A stretch of 20,716 nucleotides of DNA from JAVBMJ01 sp031552535 (GCA_031552535.1 JAVBMJ010000030.1:1-20716), one strand, 5' to 3'. Counted from the stretch's first letter, positions 1-8,898 are shown. Notes: a model not told the origin generated them from the sequence alone. Numbers and translations: made by a program.

Positions 1-80
1 TGGGATAGCTTTCGAACGTAGTTCGACGCTCTGCCCTCGGCTTTCGCCATATTTCTTTTGGAAAATTAGACAGACTCTTA
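1..80 (-). repeat. Dispersed intergenic repeat, copy A (cut by the window edge)
   Basis: Read on the minus strand from 80 to 1, this stretch starts TAAGAGTCTGTCTAATTTTC. It stays similar for about 50 bases to the repeat that starts at 15024, sharing GTCTAA, TTTCC, AGAAATAT and GAAAGCCGAG. Shorter similarity is seen at 13164 and 17804. All copies lie between genes and none carries an open reading frame. The other end of this copy lies outside the window. It abuts the inverted-repeat element at 75-247. Confidence 0.6.
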
Positions 81-247
81 GAAACTGTTTAAGAATATTA
101 CCGAAGTTATTTTACATCTGTTTGTTGATGATTTTTTGTGGAGGGATGAGGCGAATAGCGGCTCCTATTTAACGAATTCCACCGCGAAAAAGCGCGGCAA
201 ACAGCAGGAAAAGAACAAGATTAATATTTTTAAACAGTTTCTAAGAG
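75..247. repeat. MITE-like element with 26-bp terminal inverted repeats
   Basis: The arms at 75-100 and 222-247 are inverted copies of each other with 25 of 26 bases matching. The outer part of the left arm reads CTCTTAGAAACTGTTTAAG. About 120 non-coding bases lie between the arms, including a small hairpin at 182-197 (CCGCG, six-base loop, CGCGG). No clear target-site duplication is visible. The arm shares the pattern TTAGARNCTGTYTAA with the ends of the repeat family at 1-80, 13164, 15024 and 17804. A non-autonomous mobile element (MITE or IS remnant) is the simplest reading, but it could also be a conserved structured spacer. Confidence 0.6.
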
Positions 248-552
248 TACGCCCAGGGGTGGTTTAACGTTCCCAGGGAAGGCAATGTTCCGGTTTCAGG
301 GCGAAGTATTTTGCAGAAATGTCGCCTTATATGCTACAAGAGGCGGGTGCCGGGCAGGGAAGATCACTATGATTGGATAAGCAAATTATCTGGGATAAAT
401 ACAAACAAAAAACAACATGCGTATGAAAAAAGCCATTGCAAACTAAACCGGAAAAACTTCACACTCTTTTCCGGCCCCGTGCACGGAGGGAGAAATGGCA
501 ACACCGGGTGCGGCTGCGCCCTAAAACTAACTTAAAACCAAAAACCAACAGC
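248..552 (+). promoter_or_regulatory. Leader of the susC operon: tiny ORF and three hairpins
   Basis: This gene-free stretch precedes susC. A nine-codon frame, MRMKKAIAN followed by TAA, occupies 417-446. Two bases later comes a hairpin at 448-474 (CCGGAAAA, 11-base loop, TTTTCCGG), then a perfect 10-base palindrome at 477-486 (CCGTGCACGG), and a third hairpin at 506-521 (GGGTGC, loop GGCT, GCGCCC). SusC starts 31 bases further on. A leader peptide followed by stacked hairpins would suit attenuation or post-transcriptional control, but this is inference. No -7 box with the normal spacing was found; TATTTTGC at 307-314 is one base short. Confidence 0.35.
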
Positions 553-3500
553 ATGAAGAAAAATTTCGTCTTTTCTTTTTTTCTTGTCGTTGTAATGAGC
601 CTCGGGATCGCGCACCAGAGTTACGCGCAGAACGTTTCCGTAAACCTGAACCTGCAGAATGTGCAGCTCGAAAAGGTTCTCAACGAAATCGAAAAACAGA
701 CCAACTACCTGTTCGTATATAACAAAAATGTAAACGTCGGCAGGATAGTTTCGGTAAGTGCACAACAGAAAAACCTCAGGGAAGTCCTTTCGCAGTTACT
801 CAGGGACACCGATATCACTTTTGCGGTCGAAGAGTCGACAATCATCCTGTCACAAAAAAGCTCTCAAGCCAAAAGCCGTACCATAGAGGGTACCGTGACC
901 GACCAGAACGGCGCGCCGCTGCCCGGAGTGAGCGTCCTTGTGAAGGGAACGCTCAACGGCACGACGACGGGGGCCAAAGGTAATTTCACACTCAATGTCG
1001 ACGAAAACGCGCAAACGCTGCAACTGTCATTCCTCGGGATGGAAGCCAAAGAGGTGGCCATAGGAGGCAGCCGCGTGTTGAACATCATCATGTCGGAGTC
1101 GTCCATCAAGGTGGGCGAGGTTGTAGTTACGGCCCTCGGCATCACCAAAGAGTCGAAATCGCTGGCATACAACGTACAGACGATCAACTCCGACGAAGTG
1201 GTGCGGGTCAAGGACGCCAACTTCATCAACTCGCTTTCGGGCAAGGTAGCCGGGGTGACGATCAACTCTTCGTCGGCCGGTGCGGGCGGTTCGTCGCGCG
1301 TGGTGATGCGCGGCACCAAGTCGCTGGTAGGCAACAATAACGCCCTCTATGTGATCGACGGTATCCCTATGCCTTCACTCAGCAGCTCGCAACCCGACGG
1401 AGACTTCTACTCGGGCGCCGGGCAGTCGGGCGACGGTATCTCGAACCTCAACCCCGAAGATATAGAGTCGATGTCGATCCTCAGCGGTCCCGCGGCGGCA
1501 GCCCTTTACGGAGGCGACGCAGCGAACGGCGTGGTGATAATAACCACCAAAAAAGGGGTAAAGAACGACTTCTCAATACAATACACCAACAATACCACAT
1601 TCTTCTCGCCGTTTGTGATGCCCCGCTTCCAGAACACTTACGGACTGTCGGAGGTCGAGAGTTACTACAGTTGGGGTGACAAACTCGATAAGCCGAGTTC
1701 CTACAAGCCGCGCGACTTTTTCCAGACGGGCTTCAACGTAACCAACTCTGTATCGCTGTCTACGGGCAACGAGAAGAGCCAGACCTATATTTCGGTGGGC
1801 TCGGTCAATGCCGCCGGTATCATCCACAACAACGACTACGACCGCTACAACGTCTCGTTCCGCAACACATCGACCTATTTCGATGGTAAACTGACCTTCG
1901 ACGTGGGGTTCATGTACGCCAACATCAACGAGCAGAACATGGTCTCGCAGGGTCAGTACTCCAACCCGTTGATACCCGTCTACCTGTTCCCTCCGGGCGA
2001 CGACATCCGCAAATACGAAACCTTCGAGCGTTACAATCCGGAGCGCTTCTTCAAAACGCAGTTCTGGCCCTTCGGCGACCAGGGTTACGGCATGCAGAAC
2101 CCCTACTGGATCACGGAGCGCAACCTGTTCGGCAACGAGAAGGACCGCTACCTTGTTAACGGTACGGCTAAATACCAGATCGCCGACTGGATCAACGTGA
2201 CGGGACGTGCCAAATTCGACAACAACGTCGAGGTGAGCGAACGCAAATACTACGCCTCGACATGGACCGTACTGGCCTCCGACAACGGATTCTATTCGCG
2301 CGACAACACCAATACCAAGCGCCTCTACGCCGACGCCATAGTCAACATCAACAAAACTATAGATGACTACAGCATTGCAGCCAACGTGGGAGCCAGCTAC
2401 ATGAACACCAAAAACGTGTCCACATCGCACGGAGGTAAACTGGGGGGCATAGGAGCAGGTGTGGCAAACCTGTTCGCATTCAGCAATATCAGCCAAAACC
2501 CGGGCGACGTGAAATACCTGCAGGAAGGTTACGACGACAATATCCAGTCGGTATTCGCAACGGCTCAGTTGGGCTATAAAAACATGGTCTATATCGACCT
2601 GTCGGGACGTAACGAGTGGGCTTCGATGTTGGCCAACACATCGCACATGTCGTATTTCTATCCGTCGGTAGGTCTTTCAGTGGTGGCGACAGACCTTTTC
2701 GGCATCCGTTCCAATACCCTGTCGTTCCTCAAATTGAGGGGTTCTTACAGCGAAGTGGGAAACCACCCGCTACGCTATGTGTCAAATCCGACTCACGAAA
2801 TGGTCATGGGTCTGCCGAGCATGTTCACCGACCTTCCGTTCCCGATCAAACCGGAAAGGACCAAGTCGTGGGAAGGCGGTTTCAACGCCACATTCTGGGG
2901 CAATAAGGTGAAGATCGACGCCACGTTCTACCAGTCGTCGACCTATAACCAGACGATCCACGGTACGTTGCCGACGAGTAGCGGATACAGCGGATTCTAC
3001 GTAAACACAGGTAAGGTATCGAACAAAGGTATCGAGCTTACGCTCGGGTTGAAACAGGATATAGGCCGCGTGGAGTGGAATTCGTCGCTGGTGTACTCTC
3101 TGAACCGCAACAAGATCGACCAGCTGATCGAGCCCGGATTGCGCAATCCGGTCAACGGCGATCTTATCGAGATGGACCGCATCGACCTGGGCGGTAACTC
3201 GGCATACCACATGTTCCTCACCGAGGGCGGCACAATGGGCGACCTGTATGTCAACAAACTGCGCACCGACGAGCACGGTATGATCTGGGTCAATCCCGTT
3301 ACGTTCAGCGTCGAAGCCGATCCGGAGGGCGCGCAAACCTATGCAGGCCGCGTCACCCCCGACTTCACGCTCGGTTTCCGCAACGGATTCTCGTATAAGG
3401 GCGTCGACCTGGACTTCCTGATCAGCGCACGCGTGGGCGGTATCGGCCTCTCGGTGACACAATCCATCATGGACGGCTTCGGCGTGTCGGAAGCATCGGC

Positions 3501-3855
3501 GCAGGCCAGGGACAACGGTGGCGTGGTGGTGAACGGTTACCTGTTGCCCGCTTCGAACTACTACTCGGTAGTCGGCTCGGGCCAGGGTGTGGGTTCGATG
3601 TATATCTACGATGCCACCAACGTGCGTCTGGCCGAGCTCTCGCTGGGCTACACAATACCGCTGGGCAAAAAAGCGTTAAAGTACATCAAGGGGATAAACG
3701 TCTCACTTGTAGGGCGCAACCTTCTGATGATTTACAACCGGGCACCGTTCGATCCAGAATCCACGGCCAGCACCGGCACCTATTTCCAGGGTATCGACTA
3801 TTTCATGCAGCCGAGCCTTCGCAGCGTAGGTTTTGCGGTAAAATTGAACTTCTAA
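553..3855 (+). CDS. SusC/RagA-family TonB-dependent outer-membrane transporter with STN domain
   Basis: This 1100-residue protein is the outer-membrane channel of the operon and should import glycan in partnership with the SusD protein downstream. The ATG at 553 was chosen because it begins a clean signal peptide (MKKNFVFSFF, cleavage near SYA/QN at 25-26); an in-frame start at 436 would only add 39 unconvincing residues. In order: an STN domain at about 28-101, a carboxypeptidase-regulatory-like beta-sandwich at about 110-180 (IEGTVTDQNG...LPGVSVLVKG), the SusC-typical segment GEVVVTALGITKESKSLAYN at 188-207, the plug, and a long beta-barrel ending in phenylalanine (AVKLNF). STN-bearing SusC proteins are often linked to ECF sigma/anti-sigma control, but no such pair is present in the window. 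It is the first gene of a tightly spaced five-gene unit. The family is certain; the substrate is inferred from the neighbours. Confidence 0.95.
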   Translation: MKKNFVFSFFLVVVMSLGIAHQSYAQNVSVNLNLQNVQLEKVLNEIEKQTNYLFVYNKNVNVGRIVSVSAQQKNLREVLSQLLRDTDITFAVEESTIILSQKSSQAKSRTIEGTVTDQNGAPLPGVSVLVKGTLNGTTTGAKGNFTLNVDENAQTLQLSFLGMEAKEVAIGGSRVLNIIMSESSIKVGEVVVTALGITKESKSLAYNVQTINSDEVVRVKDANFINSLSGKVAGVTINSSSAGAGGSSRVVMRGTKSLVGNNNALYVIDGIPMPSLSSSQPDGDFYSGAGQSGDGISNLNPEDIESMSILSGPAAAALYGGDAANGVVIITTKKGVKNDFSIQYTNNTTFFSPFVMPRFQNTYGLSEVESYYSWGDKLDKPSSYKPRDFFQTGFNVTNSVSLSTGNEKSQTYISVGSVNAAGIIHNNDYDRYNVSFRNTSTYFDGKLTFDVGFMYANINEQNMVSQGQYSNPLIPVYLFPPGDDIRKYETFERYNPERFFKTQFWPFGDQGYGMQNPYWITERNLFGNEKDRYLVNGTAKYQIADWINVTGRAKFDNNVEVSERKYYASTWTVLASDNGFYSRDNTNTKRLYADAIVNINKTIDDYSIAANVGASYMNTKNVSTSHGGKLGGIGAGVANLFAFSNISQNPGDVKYLQEGYDDNIQSVFATAQLGYKNMVYIDLSGRNEWASMLANTSHMSYFYPSVGLSVVATDLFGIRSNTLSFLKLRGSYSEVGNHPLRYVSNPTHEMVMGLPSMFTDLPFPIKPERTKSWEGGFNATFWGNKVKIDATFYQSSTYNQTIHGTLPTSSGYSGFYVNTGKVSNKGIELTLGLKQDIGRVEWNSSLVYSLNRNKIDQLIEPGLRNPVNGDLIEMDRIDLGGNSAYHMFLTEGGTMGDLYVNKLRTDEHGMIWVNPVTFSVEADPEGAQTYAGRVTPDFTLGFRNGFSYKGVDLDFLISARVGGIGLSVTQSIMDGFGVSEASAQARDNGGVVVNGYLLPASNYYSVVGSGQGVGSMYIYDATNVRLAELSLGYTIPLGKKALKYIKGINVSLVGRNLLMIYNRAPFDPESTASTGTYFQGIDYFMQPSLRSVGFAVKLNF

Positions 3856-3873
3856 CCGATAAGCATAGAAGCC

Positions 3874-5481
3874 ATGAATAAAAAGAAATTATCACTACAT
3901 ACAATATTTCTCCCGGCCGCGCTGGCTATCGTTCTGTTCGGAGGTTGTACCAAGGAGTACGAGAAGAAGAACACCGACCCATACGGAGTGACGGAGGGGA
4001 TGATGAAATACGATGGTCTAAAATACGGCGCACCGCTGGCACAGATGCAGCGAAACGTATTTGCCATAGCGCAACAGCCGCTTTTCGGGGACGAAATGTA
4101 CCAGATCACACAGAACCTCTGCGCCGATATCTATTCGGGATATATGGCCGCACCGAGGTACTGGTACCAGAATGCCGACAATACAACCTACGCCCTTTAT
4201 CCAAACTGGTATAGCGCAGCCTTCAACCAGGCCTACACCAACATAATGACCCCGTGGAACGAACTGCGCAAGTCTACCGAGAAGGACAACATGCCGCACA
4301 TATTCGCCATAGGACAGATACTCAAGGTGGAAGGCATGCACCGTGTGACCGACATGTACGGGCCCCTGCCGTATCTCAAATTCGGCGACGGTAGCACCCA
4401 ACTCGATTATGACAGCCAGGAAGCCATCTACAACTCGTTCTTCACGGAACTGAACACGGCGATCACCGAATTGACCAACTTCTACCTGGGCAACCCCTCG
4501 GCCAAGCTGATGGAGTACTACGACTACATCTATAAGGGCGACGTTGTGAAATGGATCAGGTTCGCCAACTCGCTGCGCCTGCGTCTGGCAATGCGCATCG
4601 TCTACGCCAATCCCACAAAAGCCAAGCAGGAAGCTGAAGCCGCGGTAAATCACGCTATAGGCGTAATGACCGACATCAGCGAAACGGCGGCGTTGCAGAA
4701 CGGCTCGTCGATCAGCTACAACAACCCGCTGTATGTGATCTGCAACGACTTCGACGATATCCGCATGGGTGCCACGATGGATGCATACATGAACGGTTAC
4801 GCCGATCCGCGCATGCCCAAGTATTTCCTGCCCACATCGGACGGTACATACCACGGTGTCCGCACGGGTATCAACATCACCTCGTCCAATATGGCCAACT
4901 ACCGCAACTCCACGATCATATCCAAACTCAACATCGCCTCCGACAAGGAGATATTGTGGATGTCGGCTTCAGAGGTATACTTCCTGCGCGCTGAAGGAGC
5001 GGCCCGCGGGTGGAGCATGGGCGCCGCCGCCCAGAGCCTCTATGAGGAAGGTATCCGCAAGTCGATGGATTCGTGGGGAGTTTCTCCGGGCGACTACATC
5101 ACCTCGGTTGCCGTTCCCGCCACTTATACCGACCCGGTGGTAAGCGGCAACAACGCCGGCGCCCCGAGCGCGATAACCATAGCATGGGACGAAGCCGCCA
5201 CACTGGAAGTAAAGCTGGAGCGTATCATAACCCAGAAATGGATTGCGATGTATCCCGACGGCATGGAGGCGTGGAGCGAGTTCCGCCGCACGTCGTATCC
5301 CAGGATATTCCCCGTGCTGGTCAACAACAGCGCCGGAACCATCAATTCCACTACACAAATCCGCCGCATGCCGTTCCCGACCTCGGAATACCTCGGCAAC
5401 TCGGCCGGAGTGCAGAAAGGCGTGACACTGCTCGGTGGCGCGGATAATGGCGGCACAAAACTCTGGTGGGACAAAAAATAG
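3874..5481 (+). CDS. SusD/RagB-like glycan-binding lipoprotein
   Basis: This 535-residue surface lipoprotein is expected to form the lid on the SusC channel and to bind glycan. It starts 18 bases after susC. The N-terminus has a lysine-rich start, a hydrophobic stretch and the lipobox LFGGC with Cys25, followed by a charged KEYEKKN segment that could act as a surface-export signal. The remainder has the length and helical, aromatic-rich character of SusD proteins, probably of the SusD-like group PF12771 (for example DMYGPLPYLKFGDG and the VVKWIRFANSLRLRLAMR helix). The family call is firm from sequence and position. Ligand specificity cannot be read directly; an N-glycan is suggested by the GH18 enzyme next to it. 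Confidence 0.92.
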   Translation: MNKKKLSLHTIFLPAALAIVLFGGCTKEYEKKNTDPYGVTEGMMKYDGLKYGAPLAQMQRNVFAIAQQPLFGDEMYQITQNLCADIYSGYMAAPRYWYQNADNTTYALYPNWYSAAFNQAYTNIMTPWNELRKSTEKDNMPHIFAIGQILKVEGMHRVTDMYGPLPYLKFGDGSTQLDYDSQEAIYNSFFTELNTAITELTNFYLGNPSAKLMEYYDYIYKGDVVKWIRFANSLRLRLAMRIVYANPTKAKQEAEAAVNHAIGVMTDISETAALQNGSSISYNNPLYVICNDFDDIRMGATMDAYMNGYADPRMPKYFLPTSDGTYHGVRTGINITSSNMANYRNSTIISKLNIASDKEILWMSASEVYFLRAEGAARGWSMGAAAQSLYEEGIRKSMDSWGVSPGDYITSVAVPATYTDPVVSGNNAGAPSAITIAWDEAATLEVKLERIITQKWIAMYPDGMEAWSEFRRTSYPRIFPVLVNNSAGTINSTTQIRRMPFPTSEYLGNSAGVQKGVTLLGGADNGGTKLWWDKK

Positions 5482-5505
5482 AGTTTAACCTAAAAAACGC
5501 TATAT

Positions 5506-6600
5506 ATGAAGACTAAGATATTTCTATCGACGGCCCTGCTGGCATTCGTCGTGACGGGTTGCGACGAGTGGACGGAGCAGAAAACCGAAATGATACAGAA
5601 ACCGTACGCTTATACCGACAAGTATTACGAAAACCTGAGGGCTTACAAAGAGAGCGAACACCAGATATTCTACGGCTGGTTCGCAGCCTACGCCCATAAG
5701 GAGGGCGTGGTGGCTCCCTACAAGAAGTCGCCGTCGTGGGGCGAGCACTTCGCAGGGCTTCCCGACAGCATGGACTTCTGCTCGGTGTGGATGGGACTTC
5801 CCACCAAGGAGGAGAACCCCATAGCCTACAACGAGATGCGCCAGGTGCGTAAACTCAAGGGGATCAAGATGCTGATGCCCACGATCTGCCGCATCGAAAG
5901 GCAGATGAAGGAAGACGGGGTTACTCCTAAATATGCGGTCAGCTACGATGAAGTAAATAAGGACTGGGTATACGACGACACGAGCATAGCAACCTATGCG
6001 GCCGACCTGCTGGCGCAGTTGCCAGGCAAGGACGAGGATGGAGAGGAGTATATCGACGGCATCGACCTGGACTATGAGCCCGAAGGCGACTGGCTGAACG
6101 GCAGCAATTTCACCAAATTCGTACAGATCATAGGCAAATCCATAGGCCCGATGGCCGAGACCGAAGCAGGCCGCAAAAAGTACCTGATCATCGACTTCTT
6201 CAGCAAGAACTACCTTCCTCCCAAGGAAACCCTGCCTTATGTAAATTTCTACGTGCGCCAGGCTTATACCCAAGGCTTCTCTGAACACTCCGACGCGAGA
6301 TTGCAAACCGGTTTCGACGATATTTCGGCATGGTGCCCGGCCAATATGTATGTCGTTACCGAGAACTTCGGCGAGTGGTGGGCAAACGGAGGTTCGCCCT
6401 ATCTGGCAGCAAACGGTTCGGCGGCCTACAGCCCCGACGGCAAACGTATGTACTCACTCGAAGGAATGGCCCGCTGGAATCCGAGACAGGGAACGAAAAA
6501 GGGATTCGGAGCGTTCTACTTCGACCGCGACTACCAGCACTATCCGGCATACGGATATGTCCGCAACGCTATCCAGGCAGCCAACCCTGCAGTAAAGTAA
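5506..6600 (+). CDS. GH18 lipoprotein, probable endo-beta-N-acetylglucosaminidase
   Basis: This 364-residue enzyme has a lipobox VTGC with Cys19 followed at once by acidic residues (DEWTEQ), which suggests a surface-exposed lipoprotein. The glycoside hydrolase family 18 active-site signature DxxDxDxE is intact as DGIDLDYE at residues 184-191, with Glu191 as the predicted acid/base and Asp189 as its helper. GH18 uses the substrate's N-acetyl group as nucleophile and cuts beta-1,4 links of GlcNAc. Within a SusC/SusD/DUF1735 operon such enzymes usually act as endoglycosidases on the GlcNAc-GlcNAc core of N-glycans rather than as chitinases. No carbohydrate-binding domain is attached; binding appears to be delegated to the two downstream lipoproteins. 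The family is certain. The N-glycan substrate is an inference from context, and chitooligosaccharide is the main alternative. Confidence 0.9.
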   Translation: MKTKIFLSTALLAFVVTGCDEWTEQKTEMIQKPYAYTDKYYENLRAYKESEHQIFYGWFAAYAHKEGVVAPYKKSPSWGEHFAGLPDSMDFCSVWMGLPTKEENPIAYNEMRQVRKLKGIKMLMPTICRIERQMKEDGVTPKYAVSYDEVNKDWVYDDTSIATYAADLLAQLPGKDEDGEEYIDGIDLDYEPEGDWLNGSNFTKFVQIIGKSIGPMAETEAGRKKYLIIDFFSKNYLPPKETLPYVNFYVRQAYTQGFSEHSDARLQTGFDDISAWCPANMYVVTENFGEWWANGGSPYLAANGSAAYSPDGKRMYSLEGMARWNPRQGTKKGFGAFYFDRDYQHYPAYGYVRNAIQAANPAVK

Positions 6601-6619
6601 CCCTGAAAAACAAATCGCT

Positions 6620-7867
6620 ATGAAAATAATGAAATATATCGCACACCCGGCCGTCCTTGCGATGGGGATAGCCGCAGCGCTTTTCTCCGGCTGCGACGGT
6701 TACGTTGATTTCAAGGATGTGGTGATGGTCACAGGCACTGAGACCAATCCCGTAGTCAAATTCGCTGTCGAGACCACTCCGGCAACTTACTCCGTAACGG
6801 CAACGGCAACGACCATTCCCACTGCCGACCTCAATGTCACATTCGCTGTAGACCTGTCGAAGCTCGACACCTACAACAAACTCTACACGACAACCTACCA
6901 GCCCATGCCCGAAGGCAGTTTCGAATTGATGAATTCGAACGCCGTGATCGAAGCGGGGAAAAACACGTCGACCCCTGTAACGGTGAAAATCAAGAGTCTC
7001 GCAGGGCTTTCCGACGTTGTCACCTATATCATTCCCGTAACGATCACCAATGTGTCGGGAGGCATGGAGGTGCTCGAAGCCAGCAACACGATCTACCTGA
7101 AGGTTGCCCGGGTACTCGACTTCACGGCGCTCGATATTGCGGCCACTTCGTCGAACGACAACTCGGGCAACGGCTACGAAACGTTCTATTTCAGCAAAGG
7201 GCTGTCAGTAGACCAGTACACGTTCGAGGTGAAGTTCTTTGTCGACTCATGGCACACGGGTTCTATCAACATCAGCCGCCTTTTGAACTGGGGCCCCGGC
7301 GACAACAATCCGCAGGGACGTACGGCGAGCAGCTCGCACCTGCTGCGCTTCGGGGAAGGCGGTTACGACCTCAACCAGTTGCAGTGGCTGACCAGCCACG
7401 GCCCCATAGCGTCGAACACCCGTTTCGACCTGAAGAGATGGTATACCCTCTCGTTCACCTACGACGGTATAGGCTACAAACTCTTCGTCGACGGCAAACT
7501 CGACAATACGATGGACGGCAGCGGCAAGACATACTTCTTCGACGCCCTTGAAATAGGGATGTCGTGGAAGGAGAACACCTCTTCGACCCACCGTTACCAG
7601 CAGCGCTTCCAGGGCCGCATAAGCGAGATACGTTTCTGGGACCGCCCGTTGAAAGCAGCCGAAATAGCGAGCAACCTCTGCGGGGTGCCGTCGAATTCCA
7701 CCGGCCTTGTGGCTTACTGGAGGCTTAACGAAGGGTCGGGATATCTCTATCACGACTGTACCGGCAACGGACGCGATATCCAGGGACACTACACCGGCGA
7801 CGGATCGAACCCGGCCCGCGGATCGTTCAACTGGGTTTCGGACAGCTACAATAAATGTGCACAGTAA
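6620..7867 (+). CDS. DUF1735 lipoprotein with C-terminal LamG-like domain
   Basis: This 415-residue lipoprotein has the lipobox LFSGC with Cys25. Residues from about 35 to 165 resemble DUF1735 (BT_3987-like N-terminal domain), with the typical strand run of VKFAVETTPATYSV, a TYNKLYTTTYQPMPEG segment and IPVTITNVSGG. From about 175 to 400 it has a LamG/concanavalin-A-like fold, shown by RWYTLSFTYDGIGYKLFVDG, GRISEIRFWDRPL and VAYWRLNEGSG. There are no hydrolase motifs. It probably acts as a surface glycan-binding protein that feeds the GH18 enzyme and the SusC/D pair. It starts 19 bases after the GH18 gene. A second ATG four codons in (6629) is equally possible as start. Domain calls are from pattern recognition. 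Confidence 0.82.
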   Translation: MKIMKYIAHPAVLAMGIAAALFSGCDGYVDFKDVVMVTGTETNPVVKFAVETTPATYSVTATATTIPTADLNVTFAVDLSKLDTYNKLYTTTYQPMPEGSFELMNSNAVIEAGKNTSTPVTVKIKSLAGLSDVVTYIIPVTITNVSGGMEVLEASNTIYLKVARVLDFTALDIAATSSNDNSGNGYETFYFSKGLSVDQYTFEVKFFVDSWHTGSINISRLLNWGPGDNNPQGRTASSSHLLRFGEGGYDLNQLQWLTSHGPIASNTRFDLKRWYTLSFTYDGIGYKLFVDGKLDNTMDGSGKTYFFDALEIGMSWKENTSSTHRYQQRFQGRISEIRFWDRPLKAAEIASNLCGVPSNSTGLVAYWRLNEGSGYLYHDCTGNGRDIQGHYTGDGSNPARGSFNWVSDSYNKCAQ

Positions 7868-7898
7868 TTAAGCAATCTCAAACAATTAATGTAGAGAT

Positions 7899-8891
7899 AT
7901 GATTATGAAAAACATAAATATTCTGCTTGCAACTTTGGCAATTTTGGCGTCGCTGTTTATGGCGTCGTGTGAAAATGGCGAAGTGGAGGAGACGGTCATT
8001 GACGGCACCGACGTCAATACGGTTTTCGTCAAGACCTCGACTCCGGTAGCCAACGTCTATAACTTCTCGGTCGTCAACACGGGATATTCGCAGCAGGGAA
8101 TGTCGTCGGTAGGATTCAAAATACCGGCATTCATCACCGGCACGGCCAAAGCCGACGTGGTTGTGAACTTCGCCATAGACAATTCGTTGGTCGGCACTTA
8201 CAATGAGATCAACAAAACTACAGCCAAAGCGCTACCGTCGGGAGTTACAGCAAGCCTGGGCGAAGGTAAAGTGACTATTCACAAAGGGATGCAGGCTTCG
8301 GTCGATTCGGTGACGCTGACGCTGTCCAACACCTCGTCGATGACCGACCCGTTGTATGTCGTGCCGGTGAGGATAACATCGATCACCAATGTGGAAGGTA
8401 CGAAGATCAGTTCCAACCTAAGTACGGTATATGTAACGGTATCCGCCATAAACACGAACACATACGACAACCGCACGACGGCTCCTGCGGGTACGGCCCA
8501 GACAAGCTGGACCGGCTGGAGTGTTACGAGCACCCCGGCGCTGACCAATCCCAACAACATGTTCAGCACATCGACATCGAGCTATGCGACGCTCAACCCG
8601 TCGCAGGAGTTGGAACTGGTTGTCGACATGGCCTCGGAGCGCACCAATATCGGAGGATTCCGCATCCATGTGTCGAGCACCACTTACCGCTGGACGGAGA
8701 TCGAAGTTGCTACGAGTTCCGACAGGACTAACTGGACCGTGCAGGGCACGCCGCTGATGCCTTCGAGCAGCACACACTATGTGGCATTCTACGACCGCAT
8801 TCCGTCGGCACGCTACGTCAGGGTCAAAGTCCTTTCGTGGCCGAGTTCCACGGCTTCATTCCGAATCGCCATATTCCAGGCATACTGGTAA
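7899..8891 (+). CDS. DUF1735 lipoprotein with C-terminal F5/8-type (discoidin-like) domain
   Basis: This 330-residue lipoprotein has Cys24 in the lipobox FMASC, followed by ENGEVEE, an acidic stretch typical of surface-exported Bacteroidetes lipoproteins. Residues from about 35 to 185 resemble DUF1735: paired beta strands, NSLVGTYNEINKTTAKALPSG, and YVVPVRITSITNVEG. The C-terminal 130 residues look like an F5/8 type C (galactose-binding-like) fold, with WTEIEVATSSDRTNWT, IPSARYVRVKVLSW and the closing strand FRIAIFQAYW. It is the last gene of the operon and is probably a second surface glycan-binding protein with a different ligand-contact domain from its upstream neighbour. Enzymatic motifs are absent. 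It is followed by two hairpins. Confidence 0.8.
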   Translation: MIMKNINILLATLAILASLFMASCENGEVEETVIDGTDVNTVFVKTSTPVANVYNFSVVNTGYSQQGMSSVGFKIPAFITGTAKADVVVNFAIDNSLVGTYNEINKTTAKALPSGVTASLGEGKVTIHKGMQASVDSVTLTLSNTSSMTDPLYVVPVRITSITNVEGTKISSNLSTVYVTVSAINTNTYDNRTTAPAGTAQTSWTGWSVTSTPALTNPNNMFSTSTSSYATLNPSQELELVVDMASERTNIGGFRIHVSSTTYRWTEIEVATSSDRTNWTVQGTPLMPSSSTHYVAFYDRIPSARYVRVKVLSWPSSTASFRIAIFQAYW

Positions 8892-8898
8892 AATCTTA

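Noticed and set aside
307..314. TATTTTGC as the susC -7 box
   Set aside because: The spacing is one base short of TAnnTTTG and no -33 element is seen.
311..535. 74-codon plus-strand frame upstream of susC
   Set aside because: It crosses the leader hairpins, has no recognisable domain or plausible start region, and has basic, low-complexity composition typical of chance frames.
436..552. N-terminal extension of SusC to an ATG at 436
   Set aside because: It would place 39 arginine-rich residues before a normal signal peptide; the ATG at 553 gives a standard exported protein.
1573..2646. Long open frame of 357 codons on the minus strand inside susC
   Set aside because: It lies wholly within a well-supported gene, has no signal or domain, and its composition (many V, H, R) is what antisense reading of this codon usage gives. 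Other long antisense frames (8923-10080, 4018-4854, 5524-6306) were rejected for the same reason.
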